Positions 1-5,965 of a DNA stretch of 5,965 bases are shown here, piece after piece. Within the stretch, counting starts at the first letter, position 1, and each line of letters begins with the position of its first letter. A program made the position numbers and the translations under genes. The notes under the pieces are model-generated. The model made no database searches and was not told the DNA's origin. It saw nothing but the letters and a program-made list of their open reading frames with translations. Source of the stretch: Burkholderiales bacterium (GTDB lineage Bacteria; Pseudomonadota; Gammaproteobacteria; Burkholderiales; Burkholderiaceae_F); the NCBI GenBank assembly GCA_024641225.1, contig JAHEDN010000182.1, forward strand, positions 1 to 5,965. Reading direction: 5' to 3'.

Positions 1-1350
1 GCCGATCATCGTCGCGCGGGTCAGCGCGTCCGGGCCGTTGCCGATCAGCGTGGCGCCCTTCACCGGCGCGGTGATGCGGCCGTTTTCGATCAGGTAGGCC
101 TCGGCCATGCTGAACACGAACTTGCCGTTGGTGATGTCGACCTGGCCGCCGCCGAAGTTGCTGGCGTAGATGCCCTTCTTCACCGAGCGGATGATCTCCT
201 CCGGATCCTTGTCGCCGCCGAGCATGCACGTGTTGGTCATCCGTGGCATCGGCAGGTGGGCGAAAGACTCGCGGCGTCCATTGCCGGTCGGCGCCACGCC
301 CATCAGGCGCGCGTTCAGCGTGTCCTGCATGTAGCCGCGCAGGATGCCGTCCTCGATCAGCACCGTGCGCTCGGTCGGCGTGCCCTCGTCGTCGATCGAG
401 AGCGAGCCGCGTCGGTCGGGCAGGGTGCCGTCATCGATCACGGTCACGCCGGGTGAGGCGACGCGCTGTCCGACGCGACCGGCGAACGCGCTCGAGCCCT
501 TGCGGTTGAAGTCGCCTTCCAGCCCGTGTCCGACCGCTTCGTGCAGCAGGATGCCAGGCCAGCCGGGTCCGAGCACGACGCTCATCACACCGGCGGGCGC
601 AGCGCGCGCTGCCAGATTGGCAAGCGCCATGTCGACGGCGGTATCGACATACTGTTTCAGCACGGCATCGTCGAAAAAGGCCAGGTCGACGCGACCTCCA
701 CCGCCGGAGAAACCCTGTTCGCGGCGGCCGTTCTCCTCGACGATCACCGTCAGCGAAAGTCGTGACAGCGGCCGCACGTCAGCGGCGAGCAGGCCCTCGG
801 CCTCGCGGTCCTGCCGCGCCACCATCACGACCTCGTAGTCGCCAGCAAGATTGGCCATCACCTGCCTGACTCGCGGGTCGCGCGCACGCGCCATCTGCTC
901 GATGCGTTCGAGCAGCCTGATCTTGTCCGCGGCGGCGAGCGCGGCAACCGGATCGACCGCCGCATACAGAGACGTAGCCCGACGCGGGTTCAGGCACGCC
1001 ACTTTCGATGCGCCGCCGCCGACGCGCGCGATGGCACGCGCGGTTTCTGCCGCCTCGAGCAGCGCCGCTTCGGAAAGGTCGTCGGAGTAGGCGAATGCGG
1101 TCCTGTCGCCGCTGACCGCACGCACGCCGACGCCTTGCTCGATGTCGAAGCTACCGCTCTTGACGATGCCTTCCTCGAGAGCGAACGATTCGCTGCGCAG
1201 GTACTGGAAATACAGATCGGCGAAATCGGCGTCGTGCTCGAAGATCAGCCCCAGCGCACGCCGCAGCGCGGCTTCATCGAGCCCATACGGTTCGAGCAGC
1301 AACTGGCGGGCGATGGCAAGGTGGTCGATCGGGGCGTCGGCGGGCTTCAT
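1..1350 (-). CDS. tldD: Metalloprotease TldD (C-terminus cut by window edge)
   Basis: TldD is the catalytic, zinc-binding subunit of the cytoplasmic TldD/TldE (PmbA) heterodimer, which degrades unfolded peptides and in E. coli matures microcin B17 and removes the antitoxin CcdA. The hand-read translation gives 450 uninterrupted residues. The metalloprotease motif HEAVGH lies at residues 270-275 (bases 543-526), inside a typical GWPGILLHEAVGHGLEGDFN block. Other family blocks are IEQGVGVRAVSGDRTAFAYS near residues 75-95, DDEGTPTERTVLIEDGILRGYMQD, TGNGRRESFAHLPMPRMTNT and NFGGGQVDITNGKFVFS. About 35 C-terminal residues, including the family's CGKxGQ segment that supplies a cysteine zinc ligand, lie beyond the left edge. 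The start is the ATG at 1350, about 15 residues ahead of the conserved N-terminal region; no good Shine-Dalgarno precedes it, and an in-frame GTG at 1389 is an alternative. The partner gene tldE/pmbA is not in the window. Family assignment is very secure. Confidence 0.97.
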   Translation of the reverse strand, partial: MKPADAPIDHLAIARQLLLEPYGLDEAALRRALGLIFEHDADFADLYFQYLRSESFALEEGIVKSGSFDIEQGVGVRAVSGDRTAFAYSDDLSEAALLEAAETARAIARVGGGASKVACLNPRRATSLYAAVDPVAALAAADKIRLLERIEQMARARDPRVRQVMANLAGDYEVVMVARQDREAEGLLAADVRPLSRLSLTVIVEENGRREQGFSGGGGRVDLAFFDDAVLKQYVDTAVDMALANLAARAAPAGVMSVVLGPGWPGILLHEAVGHGLEGDFNRKGSSAFAGRVGQRVASPGVTVIDDGTLPDRRGSLSIDDEGTPTERTVLIEDGILRGYMQDTLNARLMGVAPTGNGRRESFAHLPMPRMTNTCMLGGDKDPEEIIRSVKKGIYASNFGGGQVDITNGKFVFSMAEAYLIENGRITAPVKGATLIGNGPDALTRATMIG

Positions 1351-1504
1351 CGGGCTTGAGGGCGAAATCGGCGCGCCGGTCCGGAGCACCTGATGGCGGG
1401 GAGCGAAGTTTACTTCCCGGCCGAAGGCAGGCGCGGGACCAACCGTAGATAGGGGCGAAGCCCGCCCGCGCAACCACTCCTTCAAGTGGGTCGATCGCCT
1501 GAAA
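1351..1504. other. Intergenic gap between glgP and tldD
   Basis: These 154 nt separate the glgP stop from the tldD start. Just after the glgP stop (on the minus strand) is a small inverted repeat, CCACT at 1474-1478 and AGTGG at 1485-1489 with a 6-nt loop. It has no following T-run, so it is not a convincing intrinsic terminator. A second tiny stem (GGGC 1453-1456, GCCC 1460-1463) and a short AT-richer dyad (GAAGT-TT-ACTTC, 1405-1416) lie further on. I found no clear -35/-10 pair and no coding potential. The length leaves room for a separate tldD promoter, but the sequence does not prove one. Confidence 0.5.
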
Positions 1505-4033
1505 TCAGCGGTCGAACCAGCAGATGCGGTTCGATTCGAGCGGCACCTTGGCGTGCGGGTGATGCGGCACCAGCCGGGCGGTGAAGTCCGACGCCGGGCG
1601 TTGCGTCTCGATTTGGGCGCGGAACATCACGCCATTGACCGCGCCGGGAACCGGTCCGACAGGCTGCATCGAAAACATGGCCTGCGATTCACCCGCGGTA
1701 GGTTCCGCGTACAACTGCGCAGCCACGGAGTCGATGGCCAGGTCGCCCAGGTAGACAGGCAGCGAAAAGGTCCAGCCGTCGTCGCCGCGTGCCACTTCCA
1801 GCCGGCCGGCATGCACTTCGTGCCAGCGGTGGCGGATCTGCCGCTCCCACTGCCAGAGCGATCGCGCCAGCGTTGCGCCGTCGGCGGCGCGGTGCGCGTA
1901 GTCCTCCGCGGCAGGCAGGTAGTAGTCGCGCACGTATTCGAGCAGCATCCGGTTGGTCGAGAACTGCGGCGTGAGCTGCGTCATGCTGGCGCGCAGCCGC
2001 GCGATCCACTGCCGCGGCAACCCGCCAACGTCGCGACGGTAGAACTCGGGCACCACTTCGCTCTCGAGCAGGCGATAGAGCAGTTCCGCCTCGCGCTCGT
2101 CGTCCTGCGGGCCGCCGATGTCGGCGCTGCCGTTCACTCCCCAGCCGACCTGCGGCGAATATGCCTCGTCCCACCAGCCGTCCTGCTCCGACAGGTTGAG
2201 GCCGCCGTTGACGAGCACCTTCATGCCGCTGGTGCCGCATGCCTCCCACGCCCGCCGCGGCGTGTTGATCCAGACGTCGACGCCCTGCACCATGCGCGAC
2301 GCCAGCGCGATGTCGTAGTCCTCGAGGAACACGGCGCGCGCACGGACGTCTTCGCGGTGCGCGAATGCCGACCATTGCGCGATGTAGCTCTTGCCCAGTT
2401 CGTCATGCGCATGTGCCTTGCCGGCAACGATCAGTTGCACCGGGCGCGCGGCATTGCCGAGCAGCCGCGCCAGCCGCTCGGCATCGCGCAGCAGCATCGC
2501 CGGCCGCTTGTACTCGGTGAAGCGGCGCGCAAAGCCGAGCGTCAGCGCGTTGGGATCGAGCACGTCGCGGCTGCGCGTCAGCGTCTTGCGGTCGGCGCCG
2601 CGCTGGGCCAGCTGGCTTTCCAGCCGCTGACGCGCGTACTGCACGAGGTCGCGCCGTGCCGCTGCCCGCATGTCCCACAGCTGTTCGTCGGGCACGGCGG
2701 CGATCCCTTCGCCGAGCCTCTTCGTCTCGCCGAGCCAGCGCTTCTTGCCGCAGGCGTTTGTCCACAACTGGTCGGCGTGCTCCGAATCCCACGATGGCAT
2801 GTGCACGCCGTTGGTCACATGGCCGATCGGAACCTCGCGCTGCGGCCAGCGCGGATACAGGTCGCCGAAGATGCGCCGGCTCACCTCGCCGTGAAGGCGA
2901 CTCACCGCGTTGATGCGTCCGCAGGTGCGAGCGGCGAGGAAGGCCATGTTGAACGGCTCGCCCGGATCGCCACGCTGGCGGCCGAGTGCCAGCAGATGCT
3001 CCGGCGGCAGGCCCAGGTCGTTCGCGTAATCGCGTCCGTACTGCGCCAGCAGCTCGACGGGGAACGTGTCGAAGGCGGCCGCGACCGGTGTGTGCGTGGT
3101 GAACACATTGCCCGCGCGGGTGGCCCACAGCGCGGTCCAGAAGCCGACCTCATGCCGGCGCATGAAGGCGCGCGCGCGCTCGAGCGTCACCAGCGCGGCA
3201 TGGCCTTCGTTCAGGTGGCAGACGGCGGGATCGAGGCCGAGCAGTTCGAGCAGCCGCCAGCCGCCGATGCCGAGCGCGATCTCCTGGGTCAGGCGGTTTT
3301 CCTTCCCGCCGCCGTACAACTGGCCGGTGATACCGCGGTCGGCCGGACTGTTCAGTGGATCGTTGGAGTCGAGCAGGTATAGCGGTACGCGGCCGATCTG
3401 CGCCCTCCACACCAGCAGCCGCAATGTGCGACCGGGCAGGTCGACCGGAACGATCAGCCGCTGGCCGTCGTCGCCGCGCACCGCGCTGATCGGCAGCGTG
3501 TCCGGGAGGTTGGCGGGATACAGCTCGATCTGACGGCCATGCGCATCGAGCATCTGGCGGAAATACCCTTCCTGGTAGAGGAGGCCGATGCCGACCATCG
3601 GCACGCCGAGGTCGCTCGCCGTCTTCAGGTGATCGCCCGAGAGCACGCCGAGGCCACCCGAGTAGACCGGCAGCACCTCGGTGATGCCGAACTCCATGCT
3701 GAAGTAGGCGATCGGGCCCTGGAAATGCGCGGGCCGGATGTCCTCCCACGGTGTCCGCGTCTGCAGGTACTCGCGGCATTTGCTGAGAACGTCGTCGAGT
3801 TCCTCGAGGAAGCGCGCGTCACCAGCCAGTTCCTGCAGGCGTTTGGCGGGCATCAGCTGCAGTATCAGCCACGGGTTGCGCGTGCGCGTCCACAGGTCGC
3901 CGTCGAGCATCTGCCAGAGCGAATCGGTGCCGTGGCACCAGCTCCAGCGCAGATCGAGGCTCAACTCGCCGAGGACGCGGATCGGCTCGGGCAGCTCGCG
4001 CAGCAGCGAATGGGTCATGTCGTTTTCAGCCAT
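1505..4033 (-). CDS. glgP: Alpha-glucan phosphorylase, DUF3417-containing type (GT35)
   Basis: This enzyme phosphorolyses alpha-1,4-glucans such as glycogen or maltodextrin to glucose 1-phosphate using pyridoxal phosphate (PLP), in the cytoplasm. The 842-residue protein opens with a DUF3417-like region (about 14-110, with LSLDLRWSW and DLWTRTRNPW) and continues into the phosphorylase core. The core shows YSGGLGVLSGDHLK (124-137), HLNEGHAAL (273-281), FTTHTPV (311-317), VTNGVH (406-411) and FARRFTEYKR (501-510). R504 and K509 match the phosphate-site Arg/Lys pair, H314 matches the glucose-contacting His, and GTSGMK (600-605) puts the PLP lysine at K605. The end, VPHHPHAKVPLESNRICWFDR-like, matches the usual family C-terminus, so the gene is full length. 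This architecture is the TIGR02094-type group (actinobacterial and Thermotoga-like enzymes), not the classical E. coli GlgP/MalP type. Start: ATG at 4033; a second in-frame ATG at 4018 is possible, and neither has a strong ribosome binding site. It lies 43 nt after the Nit gene, so cotranscription is likely. Which glucan it prefers cannot be told. Confidence 0.95.
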   Translation of the reverse strand: MAENDMTHSLLRELPEPIRVLGELSLDLRWSWCHGTDSLWQMLDGDLWTRTRNPWLILQLMPAKRLQELAGDARFLEELDDVLSKCREYLQTRTPWEDIRPAHFQGPIAYFSMEFGITEVLPVYSGGLGVLSGDHLKTASDLGVPMVGIGLLYQEGYFRQMLDAHGRQIELYPANLPDTLPISAVRGDDGQRLIVPVDLPGRTLRLLVWRAQIGRVPLYLLDSNDPLNSPADRGITGQLYGGGKENRLTQEIALGIGGWRLLELLGLDPAVCHLNEGHAALVTLERARAFMRRHEVGFWTALWATRAGNVFTTHTPVAAAFDTFPVELLAQYGRDYANDLGLPPEHLLALGRQRGDPGEPFNMAFLAARTCGRINAVSRLHGEVSRRIFGDLYPRWPQREVPIGHVTNGVHMPSWDSEHADQLWTNACGKKRWLGETKRLGEGIAAVPDEQLWDMRAAARRDLVQYARQRLESQLAQRGADRKTLTRSRDVLDPNALTLGFARRFTEYKRPAMLLRDAERLARLLGNAARPVQLIVAGKAHAHDELGKSYIAQWSAFAHREDVRARAVFLEDYDIALASRMVQGVDVWINTPRRAWEACGTSGMKVLVNGGLNLSEQDGWWDEAYSPQVGWGVNGSADIGGPQDDEREAELLYRLLESEVVPEFYRRDVGGLPRQWIARLRASMTQLTPQFSTNRMLLEYVRDYYLPAAEDYAHRAADGATLARSLWQWERQIRHRWHEVHAGRLEVARGDDGWTFSLPVYLGDLAIDSVAAQLYAEPTAGESQAMFSMQPVGPVPGAVNGVMFRAQIETQRPASDFTARLVPHHPHAKVPLESNRICWFDR

Positions 4034-4076
4034 TGATGTCCGGAATCCGGGTCCTCGCGAACCTGCCGGCCAGGTG

Positions 4077-4922
4077 TCAGGCGAAGACGCGGTGCGCGAG
4101 CGCCGGCAGGCTGGCGCGCACCTGCGCTATGCGCGCAAGGTCGACATCGCCGGTGATCACGCCCGGGCCCTCGTCGATCTGCGCGACGGTTTCGCCCCAC
4201 GGATCGAACAGCACGCTGTGGCCGAAGGTCGCGCGCCCGTTGACGTGCCGGCCGCCCTGGGCCGGCGCCAGCACGTAGCACAGGTTCTCGATCGCGCGCG
4301 CCCGCAACAGCGTGAGCCAGTGCGCGCGACCGGTGGTGGCCGTGAAGGCGGCCGGCACCAGGATCAGGTCCGGCTGGCCGAGCGAACGGTAGAGCTCAGG
4401 AAAGCGCAGGTCGTAGCAGACCGAAAGGCCGACCTTCAACCGCGGTCCACCCTCGGGCGCCACTTCGAACGAGCGCATGGACCGGCCCGGCGTGATCGTC
4501 CTGGCTTCGTCGTAGGACTCGTCACCGGTGGCGAAGGCAAACAGGTGGATCTTGTCGTAGCGCGCCACACGAGCGCCGTCTGGCCCGTAGACGAGCACCG
4601 AGTTCATCACCCGGTCCGGCTGCGGCGCGACCAGGGGCACGGTGCCGCCGACGAGCCAGATCCGGTGCCGCGCCGCCGTTTCGGCGAGGAAGTCCTGGAT
4701 CGGTCCGCTGCCGTCGGCTTCACGCGCGGCGACCTTGTCGGTCTCGCGCCCCATCAGGCAGAAGTACTCAGGCAACGCGACCAGCCGCGCACCGTGCGCG
4801 ACCGCATCGCCGATCAGTGCAGCCGCGTCACGCAGATTGGCGGTGACCTCCGGCTTCGACACCATCTGTACGGCGGCGACGCGAATCGTCGACGGCGACG
4901 CGGTTGCGGACGGGTTCGACAT
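4077..4922 (-). CDS. Nit-family carbon-nitrogen hydrolase, NIT1/YbeM-like (probable deaminated-glutathione amidase)
   Basis: A nitrilase-superfamily amidase of 281 residues. The Glu-Lys-Cys triad is visible: E52 in ALPEYF, K124 in RYDKIHLF and C169 in SVCYDLRFPELYR. The C-terminal half (AHWLTLLRARAIENLCYVLAPAQGG, then GHSVLFDPWGE and a DVDL stretch) resembles human NIT1 and E. coli YbeM. Those enzymes hydrolyse deaminated glutathione, a transaminase side-product, as metabolite repair; this substrate is inferred from family resemblance, and omega-amidase (NIT2-like) activity is the main alternative. There is no signal peptide, so it is cytoplasmic. I chose the ATG at 4922, which gives a 12-residue lead before the conserved IRVAAVQMVS. 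The longer frame begins with a TTG at 4952 and is bounded by an in-frame stop at 4967-4965. It is the first gene of the minus-strand group nit-glgP-tldD and is divergent from glnE. Confidence 0.93.
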   Translation of the reverse strand: MSNPSATASPSTIRVAAVQMVSKPEVTANLRDAAALIGDAVAHGARLVALPEYFCLMGRETDKVAAREADGSGPIQDFLAETAARHRIWLVGGTVPLVAPQPDRVMNSVLVYGPDGARVARYDKIHLFAFATGDESYDEARTITPGRSMRSFEVAPEGGPRLKVGLSVCYDLRFPELYRSLGQPDLILVPAAFTATTGRAHWLTLLRARAIENLCYVLAPAQGGRHVNGRATFGHSVLFDPWGETVAQIDEGPGVITGDVDLARIAQVRASLPALAHRVFA

Positions 4923-4969
4923 GGCAGCCAAGCGCACGGTCAGGGAGTGCAAGACGAGCTTACATCAGT

Positions 4970-4985
4970 GCGTCAACGGTGACGC
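4970..4985. promoter_or_regulatory. Inverted repeat GCGTCA-ACGG-TGACGC in the divergent nit/glnE region
   Basis: Perfect 6-bp arms separated by 4 nt, centred between the divergent nit and glnE starts and ending 4 nt before a -10-like hexamer on the plus strand. The position suits an operator for a dimeric regulator acting on one or both genes. A small RNA hairpin or chance are alternatives. I do not recognise it as a known regulator's consensus. Confidence 0.3.
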
Positions 4986-4989
4986 TCCG

Positions 4990-4995
4990 TAAAAT
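4990..4995 (+). promoter_or_regulatory. Candidate -10 element (TAAAAT) for glnE
   Basis: TAAAAT matches the sigma-70 -10 consensus at five of six positions and is one of the few AT-rich spots in this region. No recognisable -35 hexamer lies 16-18 nt upstream, where the inverted repeat sits instead. If used, transcription would start near 5002 and leave a leader of about 67 nt before glnE. It also lies within the loop of a weak inverted repeat, GCTCC (4984-4988) and GGAGC (4998-5002). Confidence 0.25.
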
Positions 4996-5055
4996 GAGGA
5001 GCTGAATCACAAGGCGGCACAAAGTAGCGGCGAAGGCAAAGTCTTCACCGTGCCC

Positions 5056-5059
5056 AGGA
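5056..5059 (+). promoter_or_regulatory. Shine-Dalgarno for glnE (AGGA)
   Basis: AGGA lies 9 nt before the ATG at 5069. It supports that start over the in-frame ATG at codon 14, and no other start codon immediately upstream in frame fits as well. Confidence 0.6.
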
Positions 5060-5068
5060 CAATCAACG

Positions 5069-5965
5069 ATGACCGACGAGCCTGTGCGCGCCGGCTGCGC
5101 GCGCGCGATGCAACTGTCGCGCTTCGTGGTCCGCGCCCTCGCGGCCGAGACGGGCGCGGGATCAGGCGAAGCGCTGCAGTTGCAGCGGCTGTGTGAGCTT
5201 GCCGCCGAACCCTGGTCGGCGGGCCGGCTGCAGGCCGAATTCGAATCGCTCGGAGGAGAGGGCGGCGGCGACGAGGAAGCGCTGGCGCAACGGCTGCGCC
5301 GCCTGCGCCGTCGCGTGCTGCTCGGGCTCGCGGCGCGCGACATCGCCGGCGTGGCCGAGCTCGCCGAAGTGGTCGGCACGGTCACCGCCCTGGCCGAACT
5401 GGCCGTCGGTGAGGCGTTGCGCCTGCACGCGCCGCTGCTGGCGCACAGGCACGGCGTGCCGCTTGCCGCCGACGGCACGCCGCAGGACCTGCTGGTGGTG
5501 GCGATGGGCAAGGGCGGCGGCGGGGAGCTGAACGTCTCGTCCGATCTCGACCTGGTGTTCGTCTACGACGAGGACGGCGAGACCGGCGCGCAAGGCGAAT
5601 TTACCGAGGCACCGCGGTCGCTCTCCAACCACGAGTTCTTCGAGCGGCTCGGCAAGCGGCTGATCGCCGCGCTGTCGGACGTCACTGCCGAGGGCTTCGT
5701 CTTTCGCGTCGACATGCGCCTGCGGCCGCACGGCGACGCCGGGCCGCTCGCCGTTTCCAACGCGATGCTCGAGGAGTACCTGCTGCGTGAAGGCCGCGAC
5801 TGGGAGCGCTTCGCATGGCTGAAGGGCAGGGTCATTTCCGGCCCGGTGCTCGCCGATGCGGCGGCTTTCGAACGACAGCGGGGCGCACTCGAAGCGCTGG
5901 TGCGGCCGTTCGTGTTTCGCAAGTACCTCGACTTCGGCGCGATCGCGTCGCTGCGCGATCTGCAC
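5069..5965 (+). CDS. glnE: Bifunctional glutamine synthetase adenylyltransferase/adenylyl-removing enzyme GlnE (N-terminal part)
   Basis: GlnE adjusts nitrogen assimilation by adding AMP to, or phosphorolytically removing it from, glutamine synthetase, under control of PII (GlnB) and glutamine. The window holds the first 299 codons, hand-translated without a stop; the full protein is usually over 900 residues, so the rest lies past the right edge. The visible part is the adenylyl-removing domain, with a nucleotidyltransferase signature GGELNVSSDLDLVFVYDEDG near residues 151-170 (D159 and D161 as metal ligands), a third acidic residue D215 in FRVDMRLRPHG, and the conserved block REGRDWERFAWLKGRVI followed by VRPFVFRKYLDF. 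Just before the signature the protein reads AMGKGGGGELN where the family usually has GMGKLGGxELN. The start is the ATG at 5069 with AGGA upstream. The gene is transcribed away from nit across a 146-nt shared region. Identification is secure. Confidence 0.96.
   Translation, partial: MTDEPVRAGCARAMQLSRFVVRALAAETGAGSGEALQLQRLCELAAEPWSAGRLQAEFESLGGEGGGDEEALAQRLRRLRRRVLLGLAARDIAGVAELAEVVGTVTALAELAVGEALRLHAPLLAHRHGVPLAADGTPQDLLVVAMGKGGGGELNVSSDLDLVFVYDEDGETGAQGEFTEAPRSLSNHEFFERLGKRLIAALSDVTAEGFVFRVDMRLRPHGDAGPLAVSNAMLEEYLLREGRDWERFAWLKGRVISGPVLADAAAFERQRGALEALVRPFVFRKYLDFGAIASLRDLH

Noticed and set aside
1474..1489. Possible intrinsic terminator after glgP
   Set aside because: The stem is only 5 bp and no T-run follows on the minus strand.
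1689..2375. A 228-codon minus-strand frame overlapping glgP out of frame
   Set aside because: Arg/Ala-rich shadow in another frame of the same strand; the glgP frame carries the conserved phosphorylase motifs here.
1553..3382. A 609-codon open frame on the plus strand, antisense to glgP
   Set aside because: Its translation is rich in Arg, Ala, His and Val with no recognisable domain, and it lies wholly inside a gene with strong family motifs. Long antisense frames are expected opposite GC-biased third positions.
4923..4952. Ten-residue N-terminal extension of the Nit protein from a TTG start
   Set aside because: The TTG has no clear ribosome binding site, and the conserved domain begins well after the ATG at 4922. 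It remains possible but is less likely.
4960..4965. A minimal ATG-TAA start-stop pair on the minus strand just upstream of nit
   Set aside because: It could in principle affect translation of nit, but a six-base coincidence without a ribosome binding site is not evidence.
3738..4982. A 414-codon plus-strand frame spanning the glgP start, the nit gene and part of the leader
   Set aside because: It runs antisense to two well-supported genes, has low-complexity Arg/Ser-rich sequence, and matches no family I recognise.
5162..5965. A 267-codon minus-strand frame antisense to glnE and reaching the window edge
   Set aside because: The opposite strand encodes a clear GlnE adenylyl-removing domain; the antisense product is Gln/Arg/Ala-rich with no motifs.

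Overview
This is a GC-rich, gene-dense chromosomal window with four protein-coding genes and almost no non-coding DNA. Gene content and order (glnE next to a Nit-type amidase and tldD) suggest a betaproteobacterium, perhaps a Burkholderiales, Rhodocyclales or Nitrosomonadales member. That assignment rests on remembered gene neighbourhoods and protein style, not on a search. I see no mobile elements, CRISPR, RNA genes, phage genes or repeat arrays.

Layout. From the left edge to position 1350, on the minus strand, lies tldD, a zinc metalloprotease subunit whose last ~35 residues fall outside the window. A 154-nt gap (1351-1504) separates it from a complete 842-residue alpha-glucan phosphorylase (1505-4033, minus) of the type carrying an N-terminal DUF3417 domain. 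After 43 nt comes a complete NIT1-like carbon-nitrogen hydrolase (4077-4922, minus). A 146-nt divergent intergenic region (4923-5068) follows; it holds a 16-nt inverted repeat just upstream of a -10-like hexamer. From 5069 to the right edge, on the plus strand, is the N-terminal third of glnE, the bifunctional glutamine synthetase adenylyltransferase/adenylyl-removing enzyme.

How they fit together. The minus-strand order nit - glgP - tldD, with a short first gap, looks like a transcription unit, although tldD may also have its own promoter in the 154-nt gap. Functionally the genes are mixed: metabolite repair (deaminated-glutathione amidase family), storage-glucan breakdown to glucose 1-phosphate, peptide proteolysis, and nitrogen control of glutamine synthetase. 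The most notable feature is the arrangement: a glucan phosphorylase sits between nit and tldD, and no yhdP-like gene lies between glnE and nit, where I would expect one in many Betaproteobacteria.

The tldD and glnE reading frames run off the window edges; I translated both by hand across their whole visible length and found no in-frame stops or frameshifts. I found no evidence of a new biological system; the findings are modest local oddities.
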